A stretch of DNA of 47,658 bases from an uncultured Candidatus Melainabacteria bacterium (GTDB lineage: Bacteria > Cyanobacteriota > Vampirovibrionia > Gastranaerophilales > Gastranaerophilaceae). Shown piece after piece: positions 1-7,853 of this stretch (positions within the stretch are counted from its first letter, which is position 1; each line of letters starts with the position of its first letter). The DNA is taken from contig CAKUZB010000013.1 in assembly GCA_934717745.1 (NCBI GenBank), positions 1 to 47,658 on the forward strand. The letters run 5' to 3'. The translations under genes were made by a program, and so were the position numbers. The notes under the pieces are model-generated. The model was given only the letters and a program-made list of their open reading frames with translations. It searched no databases and had not been told where the DNA came from.

Positions 1-654
1 TTACCAAACTTGAATTCATCAACCGGTGAAAAAGAAAAAGTTGCTAAAGTTAAAAAGATTTATCAAAACCTTGAAGATGCAATTGGTCGTGCTCAAGCGG
101 TTTATGGGCCTGTAAACGAATGGTTTCTTAATGATTCTACAGCAACCGCTCAAGCAACACGTTTTGGTGATAGAGTAACTGAATTTATGAAAGTATCTAA
201 AAATTGTAGAGTTACAACAAATCAAAAATGTTTTTCTAATACTGAAGAACTTCCAATAAATGGTAATGACGGTTCTTATAAAGGATTTGATGCTAGTAAT
301 ATTGCATATAAATTCCAATTGGCAGACGGCACATCTATGGCATTTTATAAATCTTCTACTGATATGTTTGATCTATTATTTAATATAGATGGACCAAAAG
401 GTAAAAATGTATATGGTGTTGACATTTTTTCTTTGTGGTTTGATATACCGAGTAATGAAGTTCAATTGGGAGATTCTGGTCAAGCACCTTTTATTCCTCA
501 TCTTTTTTCTTCAAATACAGGGCAAACGGGTGCTAATTGGGTAATCAATTATGACAATATGGATTATCTAAAAGCAGGTACTGACGGTAAATGTAAAAAC
601 AGTAATGTAACTCTTAATGTTACTGCAAATCCACCTGTAACAAGTTGTAAATAG
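1..654 (+). CDS. Prepilin-like protein, 5' truncated by window edge
   Basis: The reading frame is open from base 1 (Leu-Pro-Asn before the first possible TTG start), so the N-terminus lies outside the window and the visible 217 codons are the C-terminal part. The segment around KIYQNLEDAIGRAQAVYG is a helix like the stalk of type IV pilin or pseudopilin-like proteins. The body and the ending (NWVINYDNMDYLKAG, then a terminal TSCK) parallel the complete prepilin gene at 38759-39463, which ends SWVMKFGNQDYMKPC and SCR. I infer a secreted, membrane-anchored pseudopilin paralogue. The substrate or assembly machine is not in the window, and the leader peptide cannot be seen here. Confidence 0.75.
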   Translation, partial: LPNLNSSTGEKEKVAKVKKIYQNLEDAIGRAQAVYGPVNEWFLNDSTATAQATRFGDRVTEFMKVSKNCRVTTNQKCFSNTEELPINGNDGSYKGFDASNIAYKFQLADGTSMAFYKSSTDMFDLLFNIDGPKGKNVYGVDIFSLWFDIPSNEVQLGDSGQAPFIPHLFSSNTGQTGANWVINYDNMDYLKAGTDGKCKNSNVTLNVTANPPVTSCK

Positions 655-659
655 GTGGT

Positions 660-680
660 GTAGGTTGGGTGAAACCCAAC
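660..680 (+). repeat. REP-like element A (GTAG + palindrome)
   Basis: A GTAG tetranucleotide is followed directly by a perfect 7-bp hairpin, GTTGGGT / ACCCAAC, around a GAA loop. This is the layout of REP elements mobilised by TnpA_REP (RAYT) transposases. It begins 5 bases after the stop codon of the prepilin gene. Confidence 0.65.
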
Positions 681-746
681 AATTAAAATGATTTATTTTT
701 TTGACGAAAATTTTCGCAACATCTCTTTGAGGTTTTTGTCTATTCA

Positions 747-780
747 TTCTTTTTCTTTGTTGCGATGCAAAGAAAAAGAA
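747..780. repeat. Large inverted repeat (13-bp arms)
   Basis: Arms 747-759 (TTCTTTTTCTTTG) and 768-780 (CAAAGAAAAAGAA) are perfectly complementary with an 8-base centre that itself holds TTGC/GCAA. There is no gene here. It could form a hairpin or be a remnant of a small mobile element. It lacks the U-tract of an ordinary terminator. Confidence 0.6.
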
Positions 781-812
781 CGAACCAAGAAAAAGAAACA
801 CGCAAATCAAAA

Positions 813-896
813 ACAGTCCATAAATTCAACCAAAAGTCGGCAAACTCGCTTTGCTCAGACAATGCCGACTTTGATGTCGTTTCATTAACGGACTGT
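813..896. repeat. Nested inverted repeat
   Basis: The outer arms are ACAGTCC (813-819) and GGACTGT (890-896). The inner arms are AAAGTCGGCA (833-842) and TGCCGACTTT (863-872), a perfect 10-bp match. The enclosed loop has CTCGCTTTGCTCA, a core that recurs in the repeat at 44499-44532. Together with the flanking GTAG palindromes it makes this 300-bp gap a repeat island with no credible gene. Confidence 0.6.
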
Positions 897-933
897 AAAT
901 GTAATTATTTTTGAAAATTTATTTTGCATTTTT

Positions 934-954
934 GTAGGTTAGGTGAAACCCAAC
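934..954 (+). repeat. REP-like element B (GTAG + palindrome)
   Basis: GTAG is followed by GTTAGGT / ACCCAAC around GAA. It is a second copy of element A in the same orientation, with one change that leaves a G-U pair if the minus strand is transcribed. It ends 4 bases before the stop codon of the convergent amidase gene. Confidence 0.6.
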
Positions 955-958
955 GGCA

Positions 959-2368
959 TTAACTTATTTTTTCAAATTTTATTCTATTATGGCGGTTGTT
1001 CCAAGAAGTTCTTGTTTTGTTTTGCCAAACGTAGTCTTTAATTCCGTCTGCAATTGCTTTTGCATATCCTTGTCTAAAGTTATCGCTCATTAATAATTCG
1101 TTATCATAAGGGTTGATTACATAAGCAGTTTCAACCAAAACACTTACGGCAGAAGTGTTTCTTACAACAGCAAAACTTGCCTGTCTTACACCCTCAATAT
1201 TTACATTCATTGAGCGGGCAACAGAGTTCAGAATGCTATCAGATAATGGCTTTGCTTCATCATAGTAATAGTAAATGCTTGAACCTCTGTGTTTTTGTGG
1301 GTTTTTACTATCAGGTAGCGAGTTTGCGTGAATACTTACAAAAATCTGTGCATTTTTTTCGTTTGTATATTTAACACGATCGTTCAAAGACATATATTTG
1401 TCTGTATATCTTGTCATATATACATTTGCACCTAATTTTTTTAATTCTTTTTCTAAGTATTTTGAAATTGATAAATTAAAATCTTTTTCATAATTTCTGC
1501 AACAACTTATTGCACCTAATTCTTTTCCTCCGTGTCCCGCATCAACAACTATTTTTACGTCTTTAAGCGGTTGTTTGCGTGAAGTTTTAGGTTCTTTTTT
1601 TATGCTCAAAACAAGTGTGCTACCTTTGTATTTCAAGTCATAGCCCATTAATCTTTGGTTTAATGTGATTTTGAAAACAGCGGTGTTATCGTCGTTCGCC
1701 CCTACATTAAAGATTTTTAAGGTCATAATATCACCCTCTGTAATAGAGTAAGGTGTTTTTTTAGACATAGCAAATTCGTAAATGTACTCGTCGACTGTTT
1801 CACGACTTCTGTAATCAAATAAAAATGCTCTATGGTATGGCGTAGGTTTTACTTTTACGTCAGATTTTGCAACCCAAGCGAATTGATTAGAGGCAAGTTC
1901 TATTTTGTACATGTCGCCTAATTCTCCAATTGCATTCAAATCCATACCTTTTTGAAAGTGTGAAATTCGGTTAATCCCGCTTTGTACCGCAGTCGAGCGG
2001 ATTGGTGCACCATTTCTTGCAATCTCTACTGTCAATGGCATTGCAAAAGGTTTATAACTTGCTTGTCTATAACATTTGCAAGGAATTGGTCGCTCAATAA
2101 TATAAGTTTTCACTTCTCCGTCAGATAAAAGTGTAAATTCATTTCGACCTGTTTTAAGTTGAACTTGTTTGGCAAATGCACCGGTTCGGTGAATGTCTAT
2201 CGGTTCGTCATTTATAAATAATTTGTTGCCATATTTTACTGCACCAACGAAAAATGTTGTCGGAGAATTTATTTTAGCATATGTTGATGTAGGATAGACA
2301 ACATCAAGTGCTAATGCTGAACTTTGGAGTAAAAATGAAACAAAAATTATGTATAAAATTTTCTTCAT
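959..2368 (-). CDS. N-acetylmuramoyl-L-alanine amidase (Amidase_3)
   Basis: This is a 469-aa exported zinc amidase that cleaves the bond between N-acetylmuramic acid and the stem peptide, acting in the periplasm in cell separation or wall turnover. A signal peptide (MKKILYIIFVSFLLQSSALA) opens the protein. A roughly 240-residue N-terminal part of unclear fold follows, probably wall-binding. The C-terminal Amidase_3 domain shows DAGHGG, a downstream Glu in NYEKD, SIHAN and VETAYV, which supply the zinc ligands and the catalytic Glu. A longer frame begins at a GTG (2407), but I chose the ATG at 2368 because it starts the signal peptide and lies six bases from a TATAAT box. No Shine-Dalgarno is present. 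The HAD gene is divergent, 40 bases away. Confidence 0.88.
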   Translation of the reverse strand: MKKILYIIFVSFLLQSSALALDVVYPTSTYAKINSPTTFFVGAVKYGNKLFINDEPIDIHRTGAFAKQVQLKTGRNEFTLLSDGEVKTYIIERPIPCKCYRQASYKPFAMPLTVEIARNGAPIRSTAVQSGINRISHFQKGMDLNAIGELGDMYKIELASNQFAWVAKSDVKVKPTPYHRAFLFDYRSRETVDEYIYEFAMSKKTPYSITEGDIMTLKIFNVGANDDNTAVFKITLNQRLMGYDLKYKGSTLVLSIKKEPKTSRKQPLKDVKIVVDAGHGGKELGAISCCRNYEKDFNLSISKYLEKELKKLGANVYMTRYTDKYMSLNDRVKYTNEKNAQIFVSIHANSLPDSKNPQKHRGSSIYYYYDEAKPLSDSILNSVARSMNVNIEGVRQASFAVVRNTSAVSVLVETAYVINPYDNELLMSDNFRQGYAKAIADGIKDYVWQNKTRTSWNNRHNRIKFEKIS

Positions 2369-2374
2369 GTTATG

Positions 2375-2380
2375 ATTATA
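2375..2380 (-). promoter_or_regulatory. -10 box of predicted leaderless promoter (amidase)
   Basis: TATAAT on the minus strand is followed by exactly 6 bases and the ATG, so transcription should begin at or next to the start codon. I see no good -35 at the usual distance. Confidence 0.55.
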
Positions 2381-2408
2381 GAAAATTTTTCGGGAAAGGA
2401 AATCCACT

Positions 2409-3119
2409 ATGCAACCGACTTTGATTTTTGATATGGACGGAGTAATTGTAGATACAAGGCAGTCATACTGTAAACTGTTAGTTGATTGTTTTCATCATTT
2501 TTCAGGTGAGGAAATTACCTATGAAAACGACGTTATTCCTATAAAAAGACTTGGCGGATACAATAATGATTGGGATATTTTAGATTTACTTTTTAAACAA
2601 TACGGTCATAATGTAGACTACAAGGACATTATGAAATATTATGCAGATAATTATTGTAACGAAAATTTTGAAGGTTATATTAACATTGAAGAACCAATTA
2701 TAAACAAAACTTATGTTGCAGATTTGGCAGAACATTATAATTTGACTATATTTACAGGTCGTTACGAGCATGAAGCAAGACATACCTTGAAAAGATTTGG
2801 AATAATTGACTACTTCTCAAAAATTGTTGGATTTGAATCTGTTGGTCAAGGATTTCAAAAACCAAATCCAAAAGGTGTGAACATAATTAAATCAGGAGTT
2901 ACAAGCGATAGAATTTACTATATGGGCGATACTGTAGATGATATGATGGCTGCAAATGCAGGTGGAGTTCTTGGAATAGGCTGTTTGCCACCTCAAGATA
3001 AGTCGGAAACCCTTAAAAACAGACTAAAGTCAGAAGGTGCTTATGCAGTTTTAAATTCAACAGTTGAATTAAAAGATTTTTTGAAAAAAGATTTAGAAAC
3101 TCTTGCATTAAAAAATTGA
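2409..3119 (+). CDS. HAD-superfamily (subfamily IA) phosphatase
   Basis: This 236-aa cytosolic phosphohydrolase has all four HAD motifs: DMDGVIVDT at the N-terminus (nucleophile and acid/base Asp), FTGR (motif II Thr), a Lys in FQKPNPKG (motif III) and GDTVDDMMAA (motif IV, Mg binding). The insert after motif I is helical, as in cap type C1, so phosphoglycolate-phosphatase-like enzymes are the nearest relatives. The true substrate cannot be read from sequence. An AAGGA Shine-Dalgarno lies 8 bases before the ATG, in contrast to the divergent amidase gene, which has none. The 3' end carries the -35 box of the rpmI promoter. Confidence 0.8.
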   Translation: MQPTLIFDMDGVIVDTRQSYCKLLVDCFHHFSGEEITYENDVIPIKRLGGYNNDWDILDLLFKQYGHNVDYKDIMKYYADNYCNENFEGYINIEEPIINKTYVADLAEHYNLTIFTGRYEHEARHTLKRFGIIDYFSKIVGFESVGQGFQKPNPKGVNIIKSGVTSDRIYYMGDTVDDMMAANAGGVLGIGCLPPQDKSETLKNRLKSEGAYAVLNSTVELKDFLKKDLETLALKN

Positions 3120-3130
3120 TATAGTACAAT
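3103..3130 (+). promoter_or_regulatory. Promoter of rpmI-rplT
   Basis: TTGCAT (3103-3108), 16 bases, then TACAAT (3125-3130). The -35 is inside the end of the HAD gene. The roughly 65-base leader contains an ATGGC/GCCAT hairpin (within 3154-3171) that might take part in L20 autoregulation, but this is not demonstrated. Confidence 0.55.
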
Positions 3131-3200
3131 TATTACACAGTAAGTCGGAAGTTATGGCGTTGGTATGCCATGCTTTACGCAACCAGAAAGGAAGTACAAA

Positions 3201-3410
3201 ATGCCAAAAATGAAAACACACAAATCCGGTGCAAAACGTTACAAAGTAACCGGCACTGGTAAAATTACTCGCAGAAAAGCAGGAATTGGCCACTTATTAG
3301 CAAACAAATCTTCAAGCAGAAAGAGAAAATTGTTTAAAACAACTGAAATCGCTGCTTCACAAGTAGATTTAGTTTCAAAAGAGTTACCATACAAAAAGTA
3401 TTCAAGATAG
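3201..3410 (+). CDS. rpmI: 50S ribosomal protein L35
   Basis: This is the 69-aa L35 of the large ribosomal subunit, rich in Lys and Arg, with the family opening MPKMKTHKSGAKRYKVTG and the typical HLLANKSSSRKRKL stretch. The frame extends upstream to an ATG at 3165, but the ATG at 3201 fits the L35 N-terminus and is preceded by AAAGGAAG. rplT follows after 9 bases. The usual upstream partner infC is not here, so the pair has its own promoter. Confidence 0.95.
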   Translation: MPKMKTHKSGAKRYKVTGTGKITRRKAGIGHLLANKSSSRKRKLFKTTEIAASQVDLVSKELPYKKYSR

Positions 3411-3419
3411 GAGTGGACA

Positions 3420-3770
3420 ATGAGAGTAAAACGCGGTAATGTATGTCGTAACAGACATAAAAAAATATTAAAATTAGCAAAAGGTTTCAAAGGTGCAAGA
3501 AGCAGAATATTTAAAGTTGCTAATTGTGCCGTAATGAAAGCATTAAAATATGCTTACAGAGACAGAAGAGCAACTAAACGCAACATGAGAAGATTGTGGA
3601 TTATCAGAATTAACGCTGCTGTTAGAGAAAATGGCATGAGTTATTCTAGATTTATCAATGCTTGCAAAAAAGCAAACATTCTTGTTAACAGAAAAATGTT
3701 GGCTGACTTGGCTGTAAATGATAAAGAAGCATTCCAAGTTGTTCTTGAAACTGCTAAATCTGCTTTATAA
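3420..3770 (+). CDS. rplT: 50S ribosomal protein L20
   Basis: The 116-aa L20 is an early 23S rRNA-binding assembly protein of the large subunit. It has the basic N-terminal extension (MRVKRGNVCRNRHKKILKLAKGF form) and the globular RLWIIRINAAVRENGMSYSRF domain of normal length. It is co-transcribed with rpmI, with a GGAG Shine-Dalgarno in the 9-base gap, and ends at a strong hairpin terminator. L20 represses its own operon in several bacteria. Whether that happens here cannot be judged. Confidence 0.96.
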   Translation: MRVKRGNVCRNRHKKILKLAKGFKGARSRIFKVANCAVMKALKYAYRDRRATKRNMRRLWIIRINAAVRENGMSYSRFINACKKANILVNRKMLADLAVNDKEAFQVVLETAKSAL

Positions 3771-3795
3771 TTTACATAAAGCAAAAGATATTTTT

Positions 3796-3828
3796 AAAGG
3801 CGATTTTGATAAAATCAAAATCGCCTTT
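3796..3828. terminator. Shared bidirectional terminator (rplT / coiled-coil gene)
   Basis: Perfect 15-bp stem AAAGGCGATTTTGAT / ATCAAAATCGCCTTT with an AAA loop, flanked by T and A runs. It sits between convergent genes. The same stem recurs after dnaK at 7066-7098. Confidence 0.9.
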
Positions 3829-3869
3829 TTTAAATAAATCATTTTAAAAATTTAAAAAATTAAATAAAC

Positions 3870-4481
3870 CTAAATTTTAAAATCATCATTACCCAGCATA
3901 TTTTGTTCTTGAGGGTAATTTTGTTTAAGAGGGTCGTAATTACTGCTTGATTCTGCACGTAATTTTTCCATATAAATTTGACCGTTTTTAACAAGTTGTT
4001 GATGTTGATTTAATGTATTTTCAAGACTTGCTAAAACTTGTTCGGCATATGCTTCAGCACCTTCTTTTGTTCTTAAAGCATCATCGTGTGCTTGGTTTCT
4101 AAAGTTTTCAGCATCTTCAAGTGCTTTTCTTTTAATTTCTTCGCATTCAGCAATAACTTGTTCTTTGATTAATTCTGCTTCGCTTTGAACTTTTCTTAAA
4201 AGTTCTGATTCGCTTAATAATCTTGCGGCTTCAGTGTTTGCGTCGTTGATGATTTTGTTTGCTCTTTGTTCTGCATCAATTTGAAGTTCTTCTTTTCGAC
4301 GTAAAAGTCTGCGTGCTTCTTGAACTTCTTTTGGTAATGCCCCGTAAATACTGTCAATAACTTGTTCCATTTCTTTTAATTTAACGGCAACAAGGTAGTT
4401 TGGAAGAATTGAAAAACTTTTTTCCAAAATTATTTCTAATCTTTTCAATAAATCATATATTTCGTTTTTTTGAACGCTCAT
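3870..4481 (-). CDS. DivIVA-like / V-type coiled-coil protein
   Basis: This 203-aa soluble protein has no signal peptide. Residues about 50-170 form a long charged coiled coil (for example EEVQEARRLLRRKEELQIDAE and VIAECEEIKRKALEDAEN patterns). Its composition resembles DivIVA/GpsB-type and ATP synthase b-subunit stalks. In Cyanobacteria a DivIVA-type cell-division or polarity protein is often found beside coaD, and here it directly follows coaD on the same strand, so a role in division or cell shape is a reasonable guess. The function is not established. It has its own strong promoter in the 76-base gap and an AAAGG Shine-Dalgarno. Confidence 0.55.
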   Translation of the reverse strand: MSVQKNEIYDLLKRLEIILEKSFSILPNYLVAVKLKEMEQVIDSIYGALPKEVQEARRLLRRKEELQIDAEQRANKIINDANTEAARLLSESELLRKVQSEAELIKEQVIAECEEIKRKALEDAENFRNQAHDDALRTKEGAEAYAEQVLASLENTLNQHQQLVKNGQIYMEKLRAESSSNYDPLKQNYPQEQNMLGNDDFKI

Positions 4482-4519
4482 TTTTATTAAAAAACCTTTC
4501 GTGCTAGTGTAATAATTTT

Positions 4520-4549
4520 ATTGTACAACAGTCTGAATTTAATTGTCAA
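4520..4549 (-). promoter_or_regulatory. Promoter of the coiled-coil gene
   Basis: On the minus strand TTGACA (4549-4544), 18 bases, then TACAAT (4525-4520). It gives the gene an independent start within the coaD operon. Confidence 0.65.
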
Positions 4550-4557
4550 ACCATGAT

Positions 4558-5043
4558 TTAGACATTTTTAAATTTTTCTTTTAAGTATTTGTTAACCACT
4601 TCCGGAACGAATTTTGAAACATCTCCGCCAAAACTTATTACTTCTTTTACTGAACTTGAAGAAATAAAGTTGTATTTTGGTCGGGTTGTTAAGAAAATTG
4701 TTTTAATATCTTTGTCTAACGCACTGTTTGTTTGTGATAATTGCATTTCAAATTCAAAGTCAGAAACCGCACGCAATCCACGTATTAAAACTTTGGCATC
4801 TTTTTTTCTTGCGTATTCAACGGTTAAACCTTCAAAACTATCAACTTCAACATTGTCAAAATCTTTTACTGTTTTTTTAATTAGTTCAACTCTTTCCGCT
4901 ACAGATAAAAGCCCGTCTTTTTTTTCGGAATTATATGCAACTGCGATAATAACTTTGTCAAAAATTGCACTGCTTGTTTTTAATACGTCTAAATGTCCGT
5001 TTGTAATTGGGTCAAAACTTCCAGGGTATATTGCTGTTTTCAT
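4558..5043 (-). CDS. coaD: Pantetheine-phosphate adenylyltransferase
   Basis: CoaD transfers AMP from ATP to 4'-phosphopantetheine, the penultimate step of coenzyme A synthesis. The 161-aa protein has normal length and the family signatures: YPGSFDPITNGHLD (nucleotidyltransferase H-x-G-H-type motif, here TNGH), RGLRAVSDFEFEMQL, and ISSSSVKE near the C-terminus. The start is preceded by a TAAAGG Shine-Dalgarno. It is the first gene of a minus-strand pair with the coiled-coil gene. Confidence 0.95.
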   Translation of the reverse strand: MKTAIYPGSFDPITNGHLDVLKTSSAIFDKVIIAVAYNSEKKDGLLSVAERVELIKKTVKDFDNVEVDSFEGLTVEYARKKDAKVLIRGLRAVSDFEFEMQLSQTNSALDKDIKTIFLTTRPKYNFISSSSVKEVISFGGDVSKFVPEVVNKYLKEKFKNV

Positions 5044-5204
5044 ATTTCGTACCTTTAAATCTTATAAAATTCTTTTTTTATTATACGTCAAACATGAAAT
5101 ATTAATATTTTGTTTATTTTTTTAAGATTTTACGAAAAAGGTATTAATATAGTATGTGTTAAAGGATAAATAATATATTAAAAATAAAAAAAGGAAGGCA
5201 AAAA

Positions 5205-7049
5205 ATGGCAAAAACAATTGGTATCGACTTGGGTACAACAAACTCAGTTGTTGCAGTTATGGAAGGTGGTAAACCAACCGTAATCGCTAACGCAGAAGGT
5301 ACAAGAACAACTCCGTCAATCGTTGGATTTTCAAAGACAGGTGAAAGATTGGTTGGTCAATTAGCAAAACGTCAAGCAATTCTTAACCCTGATAAAACAA
5401 TTGCTTCAATCAAAAGACACATGGGCGAAGATTACAAGAAAAACATTGATGGCAAAGATTACACTCCTCAAGAAATTTCAGCAATGATTTTGAGAAAATT
5501 AGCAGAAGATGCTTCAAACTATTTAGGTGAAAAAGTTACATCGGCTGTAATTACAGTTCCTGCATATTTTAATGACGCACAACGTCAAGCAACAAAAGAT
5601 GCCGGTAAAATTGCGGGCTTAGATGTACTTCGTATCGTAAACGAACCGACAGCCGCTGCTTTGGCTTATGGTTTGGAAAAAGATAAACCTGAAAAAGTTT
5701 TAGTATTCGACTTAGGTGGTGGTACATTCGATGTTTCTATTTTGGAAATTGGTGATGGCGTTCACGAAGTTTTATCAACATCAGGTGATACTCACTTAGG
5801 TGGTGATGATTTTGATGAAAAAGTTATGAACTGGATTTGTGATGAATTCAAAAAAACTGAAGGTATTGATTTACGTTCTGATAAACAAGCAATGCAACGT
5901 ATTAAAGAAGCAGCAGAAAAAGCAAAATGCGAATTATCTTCTGTAGTTGAAACAACAATTAACTTACCGTTTATTACGGCAGATGCTAACGGTCCAAAAC
6001 ACTTAGATATGCAATTAACTCGTGCAAAATTCGAAGAACTTTGCCACGATTTATTAGAAAGATGTAAAAAACCGGTTGAACAAGCAATTCACGATGCAGG
6101 TATTTCAAAATCTGATATTAACGAAGTTGTATTAGTTGGTGGTTCAAGCCGTATTCCTGCTGTTCAACAGTTGGTTAAAGATTATACAGGTAAAGAACCT
6201 AACCAATCAGTTAACCCTGATGAAGTAGTTGCAGTTGGTGCAGCAGTTCAAGCAGGTGTACTTGCAGGTGAAGTTAAAGATATTGTTTTATTAGATGTAA
6301 CTCCATTGACTTTAGGTATTGAAACTTTAGGTGGTGTTATGACTGCTTTAGTTCCTCGTAACACAACAATTCCGGTTTCAAAATCTCAAGTATTCTCAAC
6401 AGCAGAAAATAACCAAACAGCAGTAGATATTCAAGTTCTACAAGGTGAAAGACCAATGGCAAAGGATAACAAATCTTTAGGTATGTTTAGACTTGAAGGT
6501 ATCGCTCCTGCAATGCGTGGTGTTCCTCAAATTGAAGTTACTTTTGATATTGATGCTAACGGTATTGTAAACGTTTCTGCAAAAGATAAAGCAACTAACA
6601 AAGAACAAAAAATTACAATTACAAACTCATCTAACCTTTCTGATGATGATATTGATAAAATGGTTAAAGAAGCAGAAGCAAATGCTGCTGAAGATAAAAT
6701 GAAAAAAGAAGAAGCAGAAATTAAAAATAATGCAAACTCTTTAATATCTTCTGCGGAAAGAATTGTAAAAGACTTTGAAGGTAAAATCGACAAGGCTGAC
6801 GAAGATAAATTGAATGAACAAAAAGAATCTTTGAAAAAAGCATTAGATGAAAATAAATCTGCTGATGAAATTAAAAAATTGTCAGAAGAATTACAACAAA
6901 CAATGTTCGCAATTTCTCAAAAGGCATACGAAGCAGTTCAAAAAGATGAATCTGCAAATGCAGGCTCAAGCGAATCAGCAAGTTCTTCATCAGATAGTTC
7001 AAGCAACAATGACGATGATGTAATTGACGCAGAATACACTAAAGAATAA
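5205..7049 (+). CDS. dnaK: Chaperone protein DnaK (Hsp70)
   Basis: The 614-aa ATP-dependent Hsp70 chaperone is complete. The ATPase domain begins IGIDLGTTNSVVAVMEGG, followed by the phosphate loops DLGGGTFDVSI and VGGSSRIPAVQ. The linker VLLDVTPLTLGIETLGG precedes the substrate-binding domain and helical lid, and the tail is Ser/Asp-rich and ends in DDVIDAEYTKE, similar to the EEVKD-type tails of bacterial DnaK. An AAGGAAGG Shine-Dalgarno precedes the ATG. It stands alone: grpE, dnaJ and hrcA are absent from the window, and I see no CIRCE operator upstream. Confidence 0.97.
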   Translation: MAKTIGIDLGTTNSVVAVMEGGKPTVIANAEGTRTTPSIVGFSKTGERLVGQLAKRQAILNPDKTIASIKRHMGEDYKKNIDGKDYTPQEISAMILRKLAEDASNYLGEKVTSAVITVPAYFNDAQRQATKDAGKIAGLDVLRIVNEPTAAALAYGLEKDKPEKVLVFDLGGGTFDVSILEIGDGVHEVLSTSGDTHLGGDDFDEKVMNWICDEFKKTEGIDLRSDKQAMQRIKEAAEKAKCELSSVVETTINLPFITADANGPKHLDMQLTRAKFEELCHDLLERCKKPVEQAIHDAGISKSDINEVVLVGGSSRIPAVQQLVKDYTGKEPNQSVNPDEVVAVGAAVQAGVLAGEVKDIVLLDVTPLTLGIETLGGVMTALVPRNTTIPVSKSQVFSTAENNQTAVDIQVLQGERPMAKDNKSLGMFRLEGIAPAMRGVPQIEVTFDIDANGIVNVSAKDKATNKEQKITITNSSNLSDDDIDKMVKEAEANAAEDKMKKEEAEIKNNANSLISSAERIVKDFEGKIDKADEDKLNEQKESLKKALDENKSADEIKKLSEELQQTMFAISQKAYEAVQKDESANAGSSESASSSSDSSSNNDDDVIDAEYTKE

Positions 7050-7065
7050 TTAAATTCTGAATAAA

Positions 7066-7098
7066 AAAGGCGATTTTGATTTTATCAAAATCGCCTTT
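7066..7098. terminator. Shared bidirectional terminator (dnaK / DUF2023)
   Basis: The 15-bp perfect stem is identical to that after rplT, but with a TTT loop and longer A and T flanks. It serves the convergent pair dnaK and the gene at 7125-7559. Confidence 0.9.
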
Positions 7099-7124
7099 TT
7101 TTTATATTACTCATCTACTCTTGA

Positions 7125-7559
7125 TTATGCAACAATATTTAATTTATTTTGTGTTGCTTCTTTTTCTTTTAATTTTAAATATCTTTCGCATTGTTTGGTT
7201 TTATCGTAACCCAATAAAATGCCTAGAATAAAGTCTTTTTCCGGAGTAAGTTTACCAAGAGGAGTATCTCCGAAAGTTTTTACAACATCAACGCAAGGTT
7301 TGTCGCCTAAAAAAACGTTCAAATTTTTTCCACCGGGAGCCGGTTGCAAGTGATAATTCAAATTATCACGTTTTAAACGTTGTTCAATTGCGTCTTTATC
7401 TTCCATTTGCATTGTTTGTAATACAAGTGGACGAATGCCATGTTTATATCCGTAAATTTGTTCGTTTAGAACTGCAAATTTATTATTTTTATATTCCGCT
7501 GTTGTGATTGGGGTAACAGATACCATTTTCCTACTCCTATAATAATTATTTCTGCTCAT
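7125..7559 (-). CDS. DUF2023-like protein
   Basis: The 144-aa soluble protein has a core (GIRPLVLQTM, NVFLGDKPCVDVVK, LTPEKDFILGILLGYDKTKQCERYLKLK) that matches my memory of the DUF2023 family, small proteins sometimes found next to or fused with flavodoxins. That link is recalled, not searched. The N-terminal 25 residues appear lineage-specific. No flavodoxin lies beside it here. The start at 7559 is supported by a TACAAT box exactly six bases upstream and by the absence of any Shine-Dalgarno. Its biochemical function is unknown. Confidence 0.6.
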   Translation of the reverse strand: MSRNNYYRSRKMVSVTPITTAEYKNNKFAVLNEQIYGYKHGIRPLVLQTMQMEDKDAIEQRLKRDNLNYHLQPAPGGKNLNVFLGDKPCVDVVKTFGDTPLGKLTPEKDFILGILLGYDKTKQCERYLKLKEKEATQNKLNIVA

Positions 7560-7565
7560 ACAAAA

Positions 7566-7571
7566 ATTGTA
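7566..7571 (-). promoter_or_regulatory. -10 box of predicted leaderless promoter (DUF2023 gene)
   Basis: TACAAT on the minus strand, six bases, then ATG. There is no Shine-Dalgarno. Confidence 0.55.
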
Positions 7572-7626
7572 ATGAAATTTTTTGCTACTTAAAAAAACAT
7601 TTTTTTACATTTGTTAAAAAATAATA

Positions 7627-7656
7627 AAAACTCGTAAACTTTTGTCTACGAGTTTT
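7627..7656 (-). terminator. Hairpin terminator downstream of yebC
   Basis: Stem AAAACTCGTA / TACGAGTTTT with a 10-base loop, followed on the minus strand by T-rich sequence. It lies 195 bases beyond the yebC stop, after the two repeat copies, so the repeats would be in the yebC 3' UTR. Confidence 0.65.
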
Positions 7657-7673
7657 TAAATTTTAAATGTTTC

Positions 7674-7723
7674 GCTCTTACGAGTTTCGTAACAAAGTTG
7701 CTTCACTCTACCGAAAATCCGCT
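7674..7723. repeat. 50-bp direct repeat, copy C1 (REP-like)
   Basis: It is identical to 7804-7853 except for one base (T at 7690, C at 7820). On the minus strand it reads AGCGGATTTT, two bases, then GTAG and a palindrome, here with one G-T pair in the stem. Confidence 0.8.
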
Positions 7724-7746
7724 TTTTGGGATTATTCGGGTCGCAT

Positions 7747-7800
7747 AGCCTTTGATTTCGTTTTTAATTTGCTGTCGCAAATTAGCACTTCATCAGGCTA
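7747..7800. repeat. Nested inverted repeat between copies C1 and C2
   Basis: The outer arms are ATAGCCT and AGGCTAT. The inner arms are AATTTGC and GCAAATT around a four-base loop. The geometry, an outer 7-bp arm with an inner stem, is like the island at 813-896. Confidence 0.5.
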
Positions 7801-7803
7801 TAT

Positions 7804-7853
7804 GCTCTTACGAGTTTCGCAACAAAGTTGCTTCACTCTACCGAAAATCCGCT
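7804..7853. repeat. 50-bp direct repeat, copy C2 (REP-like), overlaps yebC stop
   Basis: On the minus strand the element starts within the yebC stop codon and reads AGCGGATTTT-CG-GTAG, then a hairpin with arms GAGT/ACTC and GCAAC/GTTGC separated by symmetric GAA/GAA internal loops and closed by TTT. Confidence 0.8.

Noticed and set aside
688..888. Open frame of 66 codons in the repeat island
   Set aside because: It runs through inverted repeats, has no Shine-Dalgarno and the product is low-complexity and basic.
3239..3490. Antisense frame across rpmI-rplT
   Set aside because: It is a shadow of two ribosomal protein genes with clear family identity.
5101..5204. CIRCE operator upstream of dnaK
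   Set aside because: No TTAGCACTC/GAGTGCTAA pair is visible, and clpB also lacks it.
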